NCBI GenBank assembly: GCA_025210795.1
Contig: JAOAQZ010000020.1
Location: forward strand, 248,001-312,000
DNA from: Cohaesibacter sp.
GTDB taxonomy: Bacteria > Pseudomonadota > Alphaproteobacteria > Rhizobiales > Cohaesibacteraceae
Length of the DNA: 64,000 nt
Direction: 5' to 3'
Shown here: positions 49,403-59,100 of the stretch, one piece after another
Position numbering within the stretch: position 1 is the stretch's first letter
How the letters are laid out: each line of letters opens with the position of its first letter
Translations under genes and position numbers: made by a program
The notes under the pieces: generated by a model
The model's input: only the letters and a program-made list of their open reading frames with translations
What the model was told of the DNA's origin: nothing
Databases searched by the model: none

Positions 49403-50503
49403 ATGGCCTGGAACAAGTCACTTGCGCAAAAACTGCTCTTCACCTTCAGCCCGGAAAATGCCCATAGTCTGGCAATCGCTGCCCTCAAAATGGGCCTGAT
49501 CAAGGATTTGCCTGCGATCAATGATCCGCGCCTTCGCGTCAAATTGTGGGATCTGGACTTCCCCAATCCCCTTGGTATGGCAGCAGGCTTTGATAAAAAT
49601 GCCGAGGTGCCCGATGCCCTGCTGCGTCTTGGCTTTGGCGCGGCGGAAGTTGGCACTTTGACCCCGCTGGCCCAGCCCGGCAATCCAAAACCGCGTATGT
49701 TCCGCCTTGCCAAGGATGAGGCGGTGATCAATCGCCTTGGCTTTAACAATGAAGGCCATGCTCCTGCCTTGCACCGTCTTGAGCAGCGCAAGGGAAATGG
49801 CGGCATCGTGGGTGTGAATGTTGGGGCCAACAAAGACAGTGAAGACCGCTCGGCTGATTATGTAAAGGGCATCGAGACCTTTGCCAGCCTTGCCTCCTAT
49901 TTCACCATCAATATTTCTTCCCCCAATACACCGGGCTTGCGGGATTTGCAGGCCCGTGAGGCGCTGGATGATCTTTTGGGCCGCTGCATGGACAAGCGAA
50001 ATGAAGTGACTGCAAGCGCTGGGCGGTCGGTCCCCGTTTTGCTCAAAATTGCACCGGATGTCACCGAGTTCGGGCTGGATGATATTTGCGCCGTGGCCAT
50101 TGCGCGCGGGGTGGATGGCATGATCGTCTCCAACACAACGCTTGACCGGTATGATAGTCTTAAAGATGTGGCACAAAAAAGCGAGACAGGCGGCCTGTCC
50201 GGCAAGCCCTTGTTTGAAAAGGCAACCATCGCTCTTGCCAAAACCCGCCAGCGTGTCGGGCCGGATATGCCTCTGGTCGGGGTTGGCGGCGTGCATGATG
50301 GCATAAGCGCCATCGAAAAAATCCGCGCAGGGGCCAATCTGGTGCAATTCTATTCAAGCCTTGTCTATGGGGGACCGGGTATGGTTCGCCAGATGCTGGT
50401 GCAAATGGCTGACTATTTGAGCAAGGTCGAGGCCACCAGTCTTGAGGATATTCGCGGGCAAACCACCGCGGATTGGGCTGCTAAAGAGCTGACAATGGAA
50501 TAG
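49403..50503 (+). CDS. pyrD: Dihydroorotate dehydrogenase, class 2 (quinone)
   Basis: The fourth step of pyrimidine synthesis, at the inner membrane, passing electrons to quinone. Seen: an N-terminal helix (AQKLLFTFSPENAHSLAIAA) typical of class 2, PNPLGMAAGFDKNAEV (FMN), NRLGFNNEG, NISSPNTPGLRDLQ with the catalytic Ser, IVSNTT and LVGVGGV. The 366-residue length fits. ATG 49403 follows AGGAG. The frame extends upstream into the DUF952 gene and that part is not coding here. Confidence 0.96.
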   Translation: MAWNKSLAQKLLFTFSPENAHSLAIAALKMGLIKDLPAINDPRLRVKLWDLDFPNPLGMAAGFDKNAEVPDALLRLGFGAAEVGTLTPLAQPGNPKPRMFRLAKDEAVINRLGFNNEGHAPALHRLEQRKGNGGIVGVNVGANKDSEDRSADYVKGIETFASLASYFTINISSPNTPGLRDLQAREALDDLLGRCMDKRNEVTASAGRSVPVLLKIAPDVTEFGLDDICAVAIARGVDGMIVSNTTLDRYDSLKDVAQKSETGGLSGKPLFEKATIALAKTRQRVGPDMPLVGVGGVHDGISAIEKIRAGANLVQFYSSLVYGGPGMVRQMLVQMADYLSKVEATSLEDIRGQTTADWAAKELTME

Positions 50504-50554
50504 GCGATGGGCCGTAACGCCACGGGCTCATAAAACAAGAAAGAGGATTTTTGG

Positions 50555-50896
50555 ATGACAACAATCTGGCACAATCCGCGCTGTTCAAAGTCGCGCCAGA
50601 CACTTGCTTTGATTGAAGAAAAAGAAGGCACGCCTGACATTCGCCTCTATCTTGATGAAGGTCCAGGCGCTGACGAAATCAAGGCGGTTCTGGCTATGCT
50701 GGAGATTGAGCCCCGCGCCTTGATGCGCAAAGGCGAGGCTCTTTACAAAGAGCTGGGCCTTGCGGCAGTCGAGGAGAATAAAGCCCTTATTGAAGCCATG
50801 GTCGCCAACCCCAAACTGATTGAGCGGCCGGTTGTCATCAAGGATGGTAAGGCCCGCCTTGGCCGCCCGCCTGAAAGCGTTATGGAAATTCTGTAA
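50555..50896 (+). CDS. arsC: Arsenate reductase, glutaredoxin-type
   Basis: Reduces arsenate to arsenite with glutathione and glutaredoxin. A 113-residue protein with the active-site Cys in HNPRCSKSRQ, EPRALMRKGE and LIERPVVIKDGKARLGRPPE supplying the arginines that bind arsenate. No arsenite pump or arsR is adjacent, so a general role is possible. It follows pyrD by 51 bp, and its 3' end overlaps the convergent MATE gene by 17 bp. Confidence 0.93.
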   Translation: MTTIWHNPRCSKSRQTLALIEEKEGTPDIRLYLDEGPGADEIKAVLAMLEIEPRALMRKGEALYKELGLAAVEENKALIEAMVANPKLIERPVVIKDGKARLGRPPESVMEIL

Positions 50897-52220
50897 AGCT
50901 TTGTTCTGCACGCCGGGGGAGCAGGCTAAACAGCCCCACCCCTCGGCTGGCAAGAAAAACAAGCAAGGCCGCCCACAGGCCATGATTGCCCCAAAGGGGC
51001 ATCAAAACCCAAACGGATGCCGCAAAGACAGCGCTTGAAATAAGCGACATATTGCGCATATCCCGCGACCAGGTTGCCCCCACAAAGACACCGTCCATCT
51101 GAAAAGCAAGTGTTGCCACAATCGGCGTAATCGCAGCCCAGATCATAAATTGATAGGCAACGGGACGCACATCTTCTGCCTTGGTCAGAAGATCAATCAG
51201 CCAAGGACCGCCCGCCCACAAAACAGCACTTAAAGCAGCTCCCAAGCCAAAGCCCCAGATAAGGGTGAGGCGAATGGCCTGATCAAATGCGGGCCGATAG
51301 CGCGCGCCGATGGCCCGGCCAGCAATCTGCTCGGCAGCAATGGCAATCCCGTCAAGAAAGAACCCGCCCAGCATAAAAAAATGCATCAGCAATTCATTGG
51401 CAGCAAGAACGGTCTCCCCTTGCCGGGCCGAGAGAGAGGTAAAAAGGCTAAAGGCCAAAAGCATCACAAGGGAGCGGATAAAGATATCGCGATTAAGCGC
51501 CATGAAACGGGCAAAGGCTTCTTTGTTTAAAAGGCGTGCCCAGCTTATGCGCCAGTCATGGCGCAGATGATAACCAATCAGCGCAAAGCCAAGCAGGCAT
51601 GCGATATATTCCGCCAGCAAGGTGCCCCATGCAGCCCCGTCCACCCCAAGACCAAGCCCAAGGACAAACCAGATGGTGGCGGCGATGTTAAGACAATTGA
51701 GCAACACCAGCAGCACCATGCCTTCGCGGGATTTGCCAATGCCAAAGAGCCAGCCAAAGATCACATAATTGGAGAGAGCTGCGGGCATGGCCCAAAAGCG
51801 AATGGTGACATAAAGCTGTGCAGCTTCATTCACCGCATCCGTTGCCCCCATGGCTTTAAGGGCCCAAGGCAGCAGCAAAGGGCCAATAAGGATGGTGGCA
51901 AGTCCCAGCAGAATTGCAAGGATAAGCGCGCGATAGATAACGGCCCGCTGAGCAATCTCGTCACCAGACCCCACCGCTTGCGCAGTAAGGCCCGTTGTGC
52001 CCATCCGCAAAAAATTAAAACTGGTGCTGACAATGCTGATCAGCAAAGCCCCGATGGCAATGCCCCCCATCAGCGAGGCTTTTCCCAATTGCCCGATGCC
52101 GGCCATATCCACCATACCAACTATGGGCACCGTGATCATGCCCAGGGTCATGGGAATGGCAATGGCCAAGACCATTTTATGGGTCACCACAAAGGGGAGG
52201 GAATCGGAAGAGGCGGTCAT
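50880..52220 (-). CDS. MATE-family efflux transporter
   Basis: A 446-residue membrane protein with about 12 hydrophobic segments in two similar halves, typical of multidrug and toxin extrusion pumps of the DinF/NorM group. MVLAIAIPMTLGMITVPIVG at the start and GLTAQAVGSGDE are family-typical. I placed the start at ATG 52220 (MTASSDSLPF); the frame continues upstream through non-homologous sequence to 52451. It converges with arsC with a 17-bp overlap. A terminator at 52391-52432 upstream insulates it from earlier transcription. Confidence 0.91.
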   Translation of the reverse strand: MTASSDSLPFVVTHKMVLAIAIPMTLGMITVPIVGMVDMAGIGQLGKASLMGGIAIGALLISIVSTSFNFLRMGTTGLTAQAVGSGDEIAQRAVIYRALILAILLGLATILIGPLLLPWALKAMGATDAVNEAAQLYVTIRFWAMPAALSNYVIFGWLFGIGKSREGMVLLVLLNCLNIAATIWFVLGLGLGVDGAAWGTLLAEYIACLLGFALIGYHLRHDWRISWARLLNKEAFARFMALNRDIFIRSLVMLLAFSLFTSLSARQGETVLAANELLMHFFMLGGFFLDGIAIAAEQIAGRAIGARYRPAFDQAIRLTLIWGFGLGAALSAVLWAGGPWLIDLLTKAEDVRPVAYQFMIWAAITPIVATLAFQMDGVFVGATWSRDMRNMSLISSAVFAASVWVLMPLWGNHGLWAALLVFLASRGVGLFSLLPRRAEQSFTEFP

Positions 52221-52390
52221 GGGGGCTGAAATGGTCCGAAAAGAGAAAGAGAAGCGCAGAGAACTGACAGAGGTGGATCTTGTCAATGAGTGCCCCGCAT
52301 TCCCACTATCAAGACCATAAGCGATGCAGCAAAAGCAAGCAGAATTTGGCTGAGCGAGCGAGGAGAGAAAGGAATGAAAGGAACCGCACC

Positions 52391-52432
52391 AAAGAAAAAG
52401 CCGCCACGCGTAAGGACCAAACGCGTAGCGGC
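52391..52432 (-). terminator. Intrinsic terminator with no clear gene in front of it
   Basis: On the minus strand GCCGC-T-ACGCGT pairs with ACGCGT-G-GCGGC, then TTTTTCTTT follows. It ends a transcript coming from 52433 or above, which could be the DUF6460 gene (stop at 52725) with a long 3' region, or a separate small RNA. Confidence 0.8.
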
Positions 52433-52724
52433 ATAATAGATGCAAGACCAATCCGTTTAAAACCTAAACCGAATGATATCATCCGATCAGGGGAAGAGGG
52501 CGTTAGATCATCCCGCATGTGGTGAGAAATCGGACCAGATCGATGTCTCACCGGTGTGGCTTGGATGTTCCCGGCTGTTGGGCATATCGGGCTTCCTGTA
52601 CATCCTTGCCGTCTCTGTTGAAGGCAGAATGGCCTGAATTTATGCCAATGTCATCTTAAAACTCGGTAATGTCTAAGACAGGTTCCGGTAAGCTGATTTT
52701 GGCTCATCCAGGGCGCAGACGGGC
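52433..52724 (-). other. Non-coding structured region with stacked inverted repeats
   Basis: Between the DUF6460 gene and the terminator lie two more inverted repeats: ATCCGTTT with AAACCGAAT (about 52450-52474), and GGTGAGA/TCTCACC (52521-52552) with inner ATCG/CGAT pairing. No frame here has protein features. It may be a 3'-derived or independent small RNA, or an intergenic palindromic element of the kind frequent in Rhizobiales. Confidence 0.4.
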
Positions 52725-53006
52725 TCAATCCGGCTCGTTGCGGCTATATTTCATCAGGCGCATGACAAGCCAGACAGGCAGCACCACCAAAGCACCTAAA
52801 AGGAAATATTCAACCGCCCAGCCGATGGCCTCAAATCCCATATAATAGATGCGCTCAATCATGGCACCGAACTGATGGATGAGCTGCATGGGATGTAGAT
52901 TAAGGGCGCTGAGAACAATCCCTACCACCAGTGACAAAACCGCCAGCCGAACAAGAACAGGGCCGGGAGAGCCACCAAAAAAGCGTGTGAGATTGGATCG
53001 GGACAT
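52725..53006 (-). CDS. DUF6460-family small membrane protein
   Basis: A 93-residue protein with two hydrophobic segments (LVRLAVLSLVVGIVLSAL and YFLLGALVVLPVWLVM) around a central IERIYYMGFEAIGW. This pattern occurs in small Rhizobiales proteins of DUF6460. Function unknown. It has an ATG with AGGAGC nearby, and stands alone on the minus strand. Confidence 0.8.
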   Translation of the reverse strand: MSRSNLTRFFGGSPGPVLVRLAVLSLVVGIVLSALNLHPMQLIHQFGAMIERIYYMGFEAIGWAVEYFLLGALVVLPVWLVMRLMKYSRNEPD

Positions 53007-53277
53007 AGGACCAGCTCCTTAGTTAACGAGACATTCGAGGCGCACCAAAACAGCCCGATTTCATACCATATTGGAGCATGTAATCATTTGTAGGAAAAGC
53101 TTCAACCTTTCATTAACGGCAAAAGTCCTTAGGCGGGGTTTTCAGATGAAAAATTGATGACAGAAAGTCCGCAATCTGGTTTTTCTTCTACCGGATTTAA
53201 GACGAGCAACTCACAGTTGCGTATCATTGAAGCAAAGATTTATTTGAACGCAGAACACCGAAATGCGGGGGCTCTAG

Positions 53278-54138
53278 GTGGCACTGATGGACCAAAAATT
53301 TACAGACCGTGTGTGGCAGCGAATGGGGAGCATGCCACCTTGGAGATATTTTGCTGTAACCGGAGCGTTTCTGGTTCTGGCAAATGTCGGTATCTCACTT
53401 GCAATCACATATTACCTGTTTCAGGACACGACCCCGGAAATCCTCTATCGGGCTTTGGGGCTGGCTTTCTTTTTGCCGCTCATTCTGGTGACACTCGCCT
53501 GGATTGGCTTTAATCGGGTCTTTTTTGTGATGAGCCGGGCCAACCAGTCCCTGCGGCAAGTGGCCGAGCGTGATAGTCTGACACGCCTTTCCAATCGCTC
53601 GGCTTTTTATCGCCGTGGTCGCCAGATCTTTGCACAAGCGCAGCGGATGCTAAAAACACAGGACCGTGCCCCTTTATCTCTTGTCATGGTCGATGTTGAT
53701 CATTTCAAAGCGGTGAATGATGCGCTGGGTCATCTGGCAGGGGATCAGGCCCTTCGTCATATCTCTGCAATTATTGCGCGCAGCTGTCGCGAATCTGACA
53801 TGCCGGCCCGCTGGGGCGGTGAGGAATTTGCCATCCTGTTAGAGAATGCAGATCGCGGATCCGCGCAACTTGTAGCCGAACGCATTCGAGCCACTGCAGC
53901 ACAAGAGCCTTTTATCTGGGAGGGACAGCCTTTCTATATCACACTGAGCGCAGGGGTGACAGAAATGCACCCCAATGATGGCAAGCTGGAAGATGTGGTT
54001 CTGCGGGCAGATCTGGCGCTTTACTATGCCAAATCAAGCGGCCGGAACAGAGTGCATGCCCCGGCAGTAACAGACCCTGAGACATGTGAAGGCCTAACAG
54101 CAAGTGCCGCAAGCTCTGTCGCCACTGGTCTGGGCTAG
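53278..54138 (+). CDS. Membrane-bound diguanylate cyclase
   Basis: A 286-residue protein. Two membrane helices (FAVTGAFLVLANVGISLAI and LGLAFFLPLILVTLAW) lead to a GGDEF domain: DSLTRLSNRSAF, VMVDVDHFKAVND, and active site WGGEEF. The product-inhibition site RxxD is present as RESD, five residues before GGEEF, so feedback by c-di-GMP is expected. There is no periplasmic sensor domain. The start is a GTG at 53278 behind GGGGG; an ATG at 53287 is possible. Its TAG stop shares CTAG with the stop of the convergent TIGR02186 gene. Confidence 0.92.
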   Translation: MALMDQKFTDRVWQRMGSMPPWRYFAVTGAFLVLANVGISLAITYYLFQDTTPEILYRALGLAFFLPLILVTLAWIGFNRVFFVMSRANQSLRQVAERDSLTRLSNRSAFYRRGRQIFAQAQRMLKTQDRAPLSLVMVDVDHFKAVNDALGHLAGDQALRHISAIIARSCRESDMPARWGGEEFAILLENADRGSAQLVAERIRATAAQEPFIWEGQPFYITLSAGVTEMHPNDGKLEDVVLRADLALYYAKSSGRNRVHAPAVTDPETCEGLTASAASSVATGLG

Positions 54139-54950
54139 TTCTTTCTAAAGACCACACCGGCAAACCAGCCGGTCACCAGAGCCAAAAGCACAGACAGGAT
54201 GCCATAAATCAGGCTTTGCTTATTGGCAAGAGAGTGGGTGACCTGCTCAAAGCCATGTTTGGAAATGCTCAATGGCTCGGTAATCTGGTGCAGCAAGGCT
54301 CCCCCGCGAAAGAGATAGACCGAAACATCATATTTGCCGACCGGAATTTTGGCCGGAACAGCAACAGTTGAGCGGAACAGATCCTTGCTTAAAAACGAAA
54401 TAGACGACAGATCATCGTAATAGAGCCCTTCCTGACGGCGAAGGCGCAAAGCCGCTGCACGAAATTCATCAACGCTCTTGGTCGCTTTGGTCGGGGTGAA
54501 ACCTGCTGGCAGCATCAGATAATCCGTCCCTAGTTGCAATTTTGCCAAAAGAGCAGGGTCGGCGATTTCCTCAAGTTTCCGCGTTGAAGAGAGAGCATAG
54601 AAACTGGGGGCATTTTTATAGCTGCGGCTGTGCTTGTTGACCCAAACACCAGCAACACGCTCTTTCCGGCGAGAGGTCAGTTTCTGGTCCTTGCCGCGCA
54701 CCACAATTACCAGATCATAAGGCTCGGCGCGCGAAACCGTCCGCTTGTCCCGTTGGATCACCCCAAAGACCACAATGCGAGAGCCGGTAAAATTGGACGT
54801 GATCTTAATCGCCCGATCAGACAGATCGGCAACCAGTGTTTCACTATGAGCCGGAACAACAATTATCAGGGCGATAAGCACAAAGAGGCAAGAGAAAAAG
54901 CGCAGATTTTTAAGTCGCAGAACAGGAGCAAGAATTGCACGAGGGGTCAT
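54135..54950 (-). CDS. TIGR02186-family exported membrane protein
   Basis: A 271-residue protein with a signal peptide (FFSCLFVLIALIIVVPAHS) and one C-terminal membrane helix (YGILSVLLALVTGWFAG). The mature part carries SDRAIKITSNFTGSRIVVFG and YDLVIVVRG, typical of TIGR02186. This family nearly always lies beside a TSUP/TauE transporter gene, as here, with a 4-bp overlap (ATGA) to the upstream gene. It probably works with the transporter at the periplasmic side; its exact role is unknown. Confidence 0.9.
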   Translation of the reverse strand: MTPRAILAPVLRLKNLRFFSCLFVLIALIIVVPAHSETLVADLSDRAIKITSNFTGSRIVVFGVIQRDKRTVSRAEPYDLVIVVRGKDQKLTSRRKERVAGVWVNKHSRSYKNAPSFYALSSTRKLEEIADPALLAKLQLGTDYLMLPAGFTPTKATKSVDEFRAAALRLRRQEGLYYDDLSSISFLSKDLFRSTVAVPAKIPVGKYDVSVYLFRGGALLHQITEPLSISKHGFEQVTHSLANKQSLIYGILSVLLALVTGWFAGVVFRKN

Positions 54951-55873
54951 TTTGCCACCTCGCTTACCTCAAGGCTAAAGGGCTCGTCAGGCTCGACAAT
55001 CAGATCAACAGCAAACCGGACCCCAACCATCAAAACCAGAATGCCCAAAAGAGCACGCAATTGCTCTGCTTTGAGTTTTTGGCCAATCTGGGCACCAAAC
55101 TGCGCCCCGATTGTGCCGCCTACCATCAGGATAAGTGCCAGAACAATATCAACGGTCTGGTTGGTGGTAGCATGCAAAATAGTGGCCACAGCCATGGTGG
55201 CGACAATCTGGTAAAGCGAAGTGCCAATCACCACCGCGGTCGGAACCCGCAAAAGATAGATCAGCGCAGGCACCAGCATAAAGCCGCCGCCAATCCCTAA
55301 AAGGCTGCCCAAAAATCCGATAAAGCCACCAAGGAACAAAACCGGCAAAATGCTCACATAAAGCTTGGATTTTTTGAACCGCACCTTAAAGGGCAGGCCG
55401 TGAATCCAGTTATGTTGCCCCGGTTTGCGAAAGGTGACCTTTCCCCCTTTTTTTGCCCGCAAAATGGCTCGCAGGCTCTCCATCACCATCAAAGAACCAA
55501 TGGCACCAAGGAAGGTGACATAAGAGATCGAAATGATCAGGTCCAACTGTCCCATTGAGCGCAAAATGCTAAAGACTTCAACACCTAGGATTGAGCCCAC
55601 AATGCCGGCCGAAAAAAGAACCGTACCCAGCTTGATATCCAGCATACCGGTTCGTAAATAGGCCAGAGCACCAGTGGTGGAAGAGGCCGTAATCTGCGCG
55701 GTAACAGAGGCAACCGCCACGGCAGGAGAAATGCCGTAGAAAATCAGCAAAGGAGTAAGCAGAAAGCCGCCACCCACACCAAAAATGCCAGACAGAAAAC
55801 CAACCGCTCCTCCCATCGCAAAGATGACGAAGATATTGACGGGCAATTCTGCAATGGGCAAATAGAGTTCCAC
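54947..55873 (-). CDS. TSUP/TauE-SafE family anion exporter
   Basis: A 308-residue membrane protein with about eight helices. Both family repeats are seen: GGAVGFLSGIFGVGGGFLL near the N-terminus and GGFIGFLGSLLGIGGGFML in the second half. Such proteins export sulfite, sulfoacetate or similar organosulfur anions. It is the first gene of a two-gene operon with TIGR02186. The substrate cannot be assigned here. Confidence 0.92.
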   Translation of the reverse strand: MELYLPIAELPVNIFVIFAMGGAVGFLSGIFGVGGGFLLTPLLIFYGISPAVAVASVTAQITASSTTGALAYLRTGMLDIKLGTVLFSAGIVGSILGVEVFSILRSMGQLDLIISISYVTFLGAIGSLMVMESLRAILRAKKGGKVTFRKPGQHNWIHGLPFKVRFKKSKLYVSILPVLFLGGFIGFLGSLLGIGGGFMLVPALIYLLRVPTAVVIGTSLYQIVATMAVATILHATTNQTVDIVLALILMVGGTIGAQFGAQIGQKLKAEQLRALLGILVLMVGVRFAVDLIVEPDEPFSLEVSEVAK

Positions 55874-56137
55874 AGGGATCCTCTGTGACTGGGTCTTTCA
55901 AAAACAAACCATAGGCTTGTCAGCCGGATTGATGAGGCCAAGCCCTTTTGTCGGAAAGCGATAGAAGCTTGGGCCTTGTCGGTGATTTGGCTGCGTCAAA
56001 ATGGCAAGGCTCTTGATCATCCTTCCCATATCCCGCCGGGGTAAGTCAATGCAATCACGGCCTTGGGGCAACAATATATGCTGCAATATGGTCAAAAGAA
56101 CGAGAGGGCAGGCACCTTGCGCGGGCCAAATAGATAA
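55874..56137. other. Intergenic region upstream of the TSUP gene
   Basis: Contains the promoter of the TSUP operon on the minus strand. No gene or repeat is evident apart from the hairpin that starts at 56138. Confidence 0.4.
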
Positions 56138-56170
56138 GGCTGTGGAAGCGATTGGGTCGCTGCCACAGCC
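56138..56170. terminator. Long hairpin after the podJ-like gene
   Basis: GGCTGTGG-A-AGCGA pairs with TCGCT-G-CCACAGCC. It lies about 25 bp after the podJ-like stop on the minus strand and is followed there by TTATCTATTT, a weak T-rich tail. Confidence 0.65.
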
Positions 56171-56195
56171 CTCATTATCTTCAAAATTGGCAAGA

Positions 56196-59100
56196 TCACA
56201 TCACGCGTACAGCCAGAGCTTGCATCAGGGCGGGTGTTAGCTTGCCATCAACGGGCAGGCCTGCACTTTCCTGGAAATTGCGGATGGCAGTGCGTGTGCG
56301 CGGACCTACCTGCCCATCGGGCTGGCCAGCATTAAAGCCAAGTGCCCCAAGCATGGATTGAGCTTGACGGATAATTGCCGGCGTTGGCTTCGCAAGACCG
56401 CCCTTGGCCACATTGCTGACTTTTGGCGTCGGAACTCCGGCTTTGACCTTCCATGCATCAGGAATTGAGGCAACCTGATTGGCCGAAGGTTTGGAGATTT
56501 TCGGCACCCACGATTTAACAATGTTGGTTGCTTCTTTTTGCTGCTCGGCTGTTAAAACGCGATAGACTTCCTTGGCTTTGGTGGCGGCATCCTTGTCACC
56601 ATTCTGTGCGGCAATGGAGAACCATTTGTAGGAAGAAATCAAATCACGCTTAAGACCCATACCGCGCGCAGACAGAATGGCCAGGTTATACTGGCTGTCT
56701 TTCAGTCCGTGATCAGCTGCCTTGGTGAACCAGCCAGCGGCCTGTTTAAAGTCAGGCTTGCCCAAACCACCTTCGGCATGAAGAACAGCAAGATTGTGCA
56801 TGGCCTTCACATTGCCAGCCTCGGCAGCGCGCTCATACCACAGGCGTGCAACCATCAGGTCTTTCTTAACTCCGTGGCCTTTTTCATACAGATTGGCAAG
56901 GCTATATTGGGCTTGCGGCATGGATTGGTTGGCGGCTTTTTCAAACCAGACAGCAGCTTTCTTCATATCCGCACTCACGCCTTCGCCAAGTGTGAGGCGG
57001 CGGCCAAGTTCAAACTGGGCAAGGGCGTCCCCGCCTTCAGCCGCTTGCATTAAGGGTGAAGTCGAAACTCCTGGAGCCAGCATGGCATTCATCTGCGCAG
57101 CGGACTGAGCGGCTGCGGCAACCGAATGTGCTTCATCAAGGCTTGTGCCTTTGGCATTGGTGCCAACAGGTGCAGGCATTGGCTGCATGACAGGCCCTGA
57201 TTGAACTGCTACCCTTGGAGCCTTGTTAATGGAGCTGGTCGGCGTCAGGTCAATGCCGGGATTGGCACCAGATTTAATTGGCTGCGGCGCGTTATCAGCA
57301 ACCACTTCAGGCATGCGCGGACCAAGCTTGGCAGAATTCTGCTGGCTGGCCTGAATAGTCGGCCCAGCCATGGAGCTTTGAGCGCCGGAAGGCTCTGAAA
57401 AAGCGATGGTCCTGCTCGCATCTTCTGCATCCATGGGCGGGACCAGCGAACCTGATGGCTGGGTCAGGCTTACTTCATTGCTGCCCTCGGTCTTGGGCAA
57501 GGCATCATTTACATTAGAGCCGGTTTCGCCCTCAATGGTCTGGCCAGTTGGGGAGATACCCTCTTGAGACATCTGCTCTACATTGGCTTCAGGCGAATTA
57601 AACAGAGCATAGAGGCTGGATTGCGGATTTTTGACCATCTGCAAGGTGGTGATAGCCAACAGAACAGCCGCTGCCGCCAAAAGCAATGGGCGGCTATTGC
57701 GTGAGACTGTGTCGCCAATCTTACTAAACAGGCTGGTCTTTGTCGCGCTTTCATCACCCTCTAGGCCTTCATGCACCAAATCGGGATCAAAAGCCTCGTC
57801 AGGAGCCAGCTGCACTTCGTTTGCCAGTGCATCCTTTTTGCTCTGTTTGGCTTGGCGGGCAGCTTCTGCAACAGCGGCCCGGCGCTCCTTGCGGTTCATT
57901 TGGGCATCACCGCCGGAGAGATCAATCCGCTCTTGTGCGTTTGCCTCGGCTTGCTTCTTGCCTTTGCCAGTCAGGCGATCCATCAGGCTCAGGCCTGCTG
58001 AGCGCTCGGCGTCAGTCTGTTCACTTTCGCGCGCGGCAGCCTGTGCGGCGCGGCGGGCGGCGGCAATAAAATCGGCCTTTGAGCTACTACCCAGCGCCGG
58101 GCCGCTCTGTGGCCCTTGACCAGCTTTGATAATGGTCGGGCCTTGTGGCCGCGCGGGTGCTGCGGCTTGGGCAGCAGCGTGCCCTTGTTTTTGCGCCTGC
58201 GGTGCTGCTGTGCGGGCTTTTTGGCCGCTTATATGAATTTTAGGGCCTGCGGGTGACGAGGGTGCTTGTGTCTGGCCTTGTGGTGTTTGAGGAGTAGCTT
58301 GACGCTGCCCGGAGGCTTTTGCTGCGCGTTGTGCCAAAAGTGCCTGGGCAGAGAGAGGCTGTCCGCCATTTTGCGCTTCCTGCATCCCGGAGACTTCTTC
58401 AGGCGTTTCTTTTTTCTTCTTGCGACGCAGAAGGCCACCCAAGCCCTTGCGAGCAGGTGCTTCCTCTTCCTCATCGTGATGAGAAGTGGGATTTGCTGGA
58501 GCCATGGACAGAGCTGCAGCTTGAGCAGAAGCCTGCGCCTGAACAGGAGCGGAGACCGAAGGAGCTGTCACCGTTGCCTGCTCGCTTTTGCGAACCTGCT
58601 CTTCAAGTGATCCAAGCCGATCAACAATGCCATTAAGGATGCCAGTGACATCGCCTAGGCTCTGCTCGGTGGCGCTCTCTCTTGCCTGTACCATCTGGCG
58701 CAAGCCGTGCAAATCATCTTTAAGGCCATCAAGAACAGCATCAAAGGTGCCATCCCCTGAAGGCATGCCAAGGGGGCCCAATTGCTGGAGCGCCCGCATG
58801 GCTGCATTTTCGGCAACTTGCTCGGCGTCAAAGCCGTTGCCCTCTTGCATTGGGCGCGCTTGTCCACCACCAAGGCCTTCACTTGCAAGGCGCTGGATAT
58901 CGGCACCCAAGCGATCCACCGCATCAAAGCGGGTTTGCGAGCGGTCAAACTGTTCGGCAAGGGCATCAAGCCGCGCGGTCAGGGCTTCAAAATGACCAGC
59001 ATCATGAGGATTGCTAGTGGCGGCATCAAGCCGGTCGGCAAGACCTGAAATCTGCGCTTCAAGGCTTGCAAGCGCTTGCGCGTCAATTGCGGAAGGGCCT

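Noticed and set aside
52221..52451. N-terminal extension of the MATE gene
   Set aside because: The extra residues run through the orphan terminator and inverted repeats and show no transporter-like sequence; ATG 52220 fits the family.
52309..52551. An 80-codon minus-strand frame
   Set aside because: It crosses a strong terminator hairpin and has no homology that I recognise; structured non-coding DNA is more likely.
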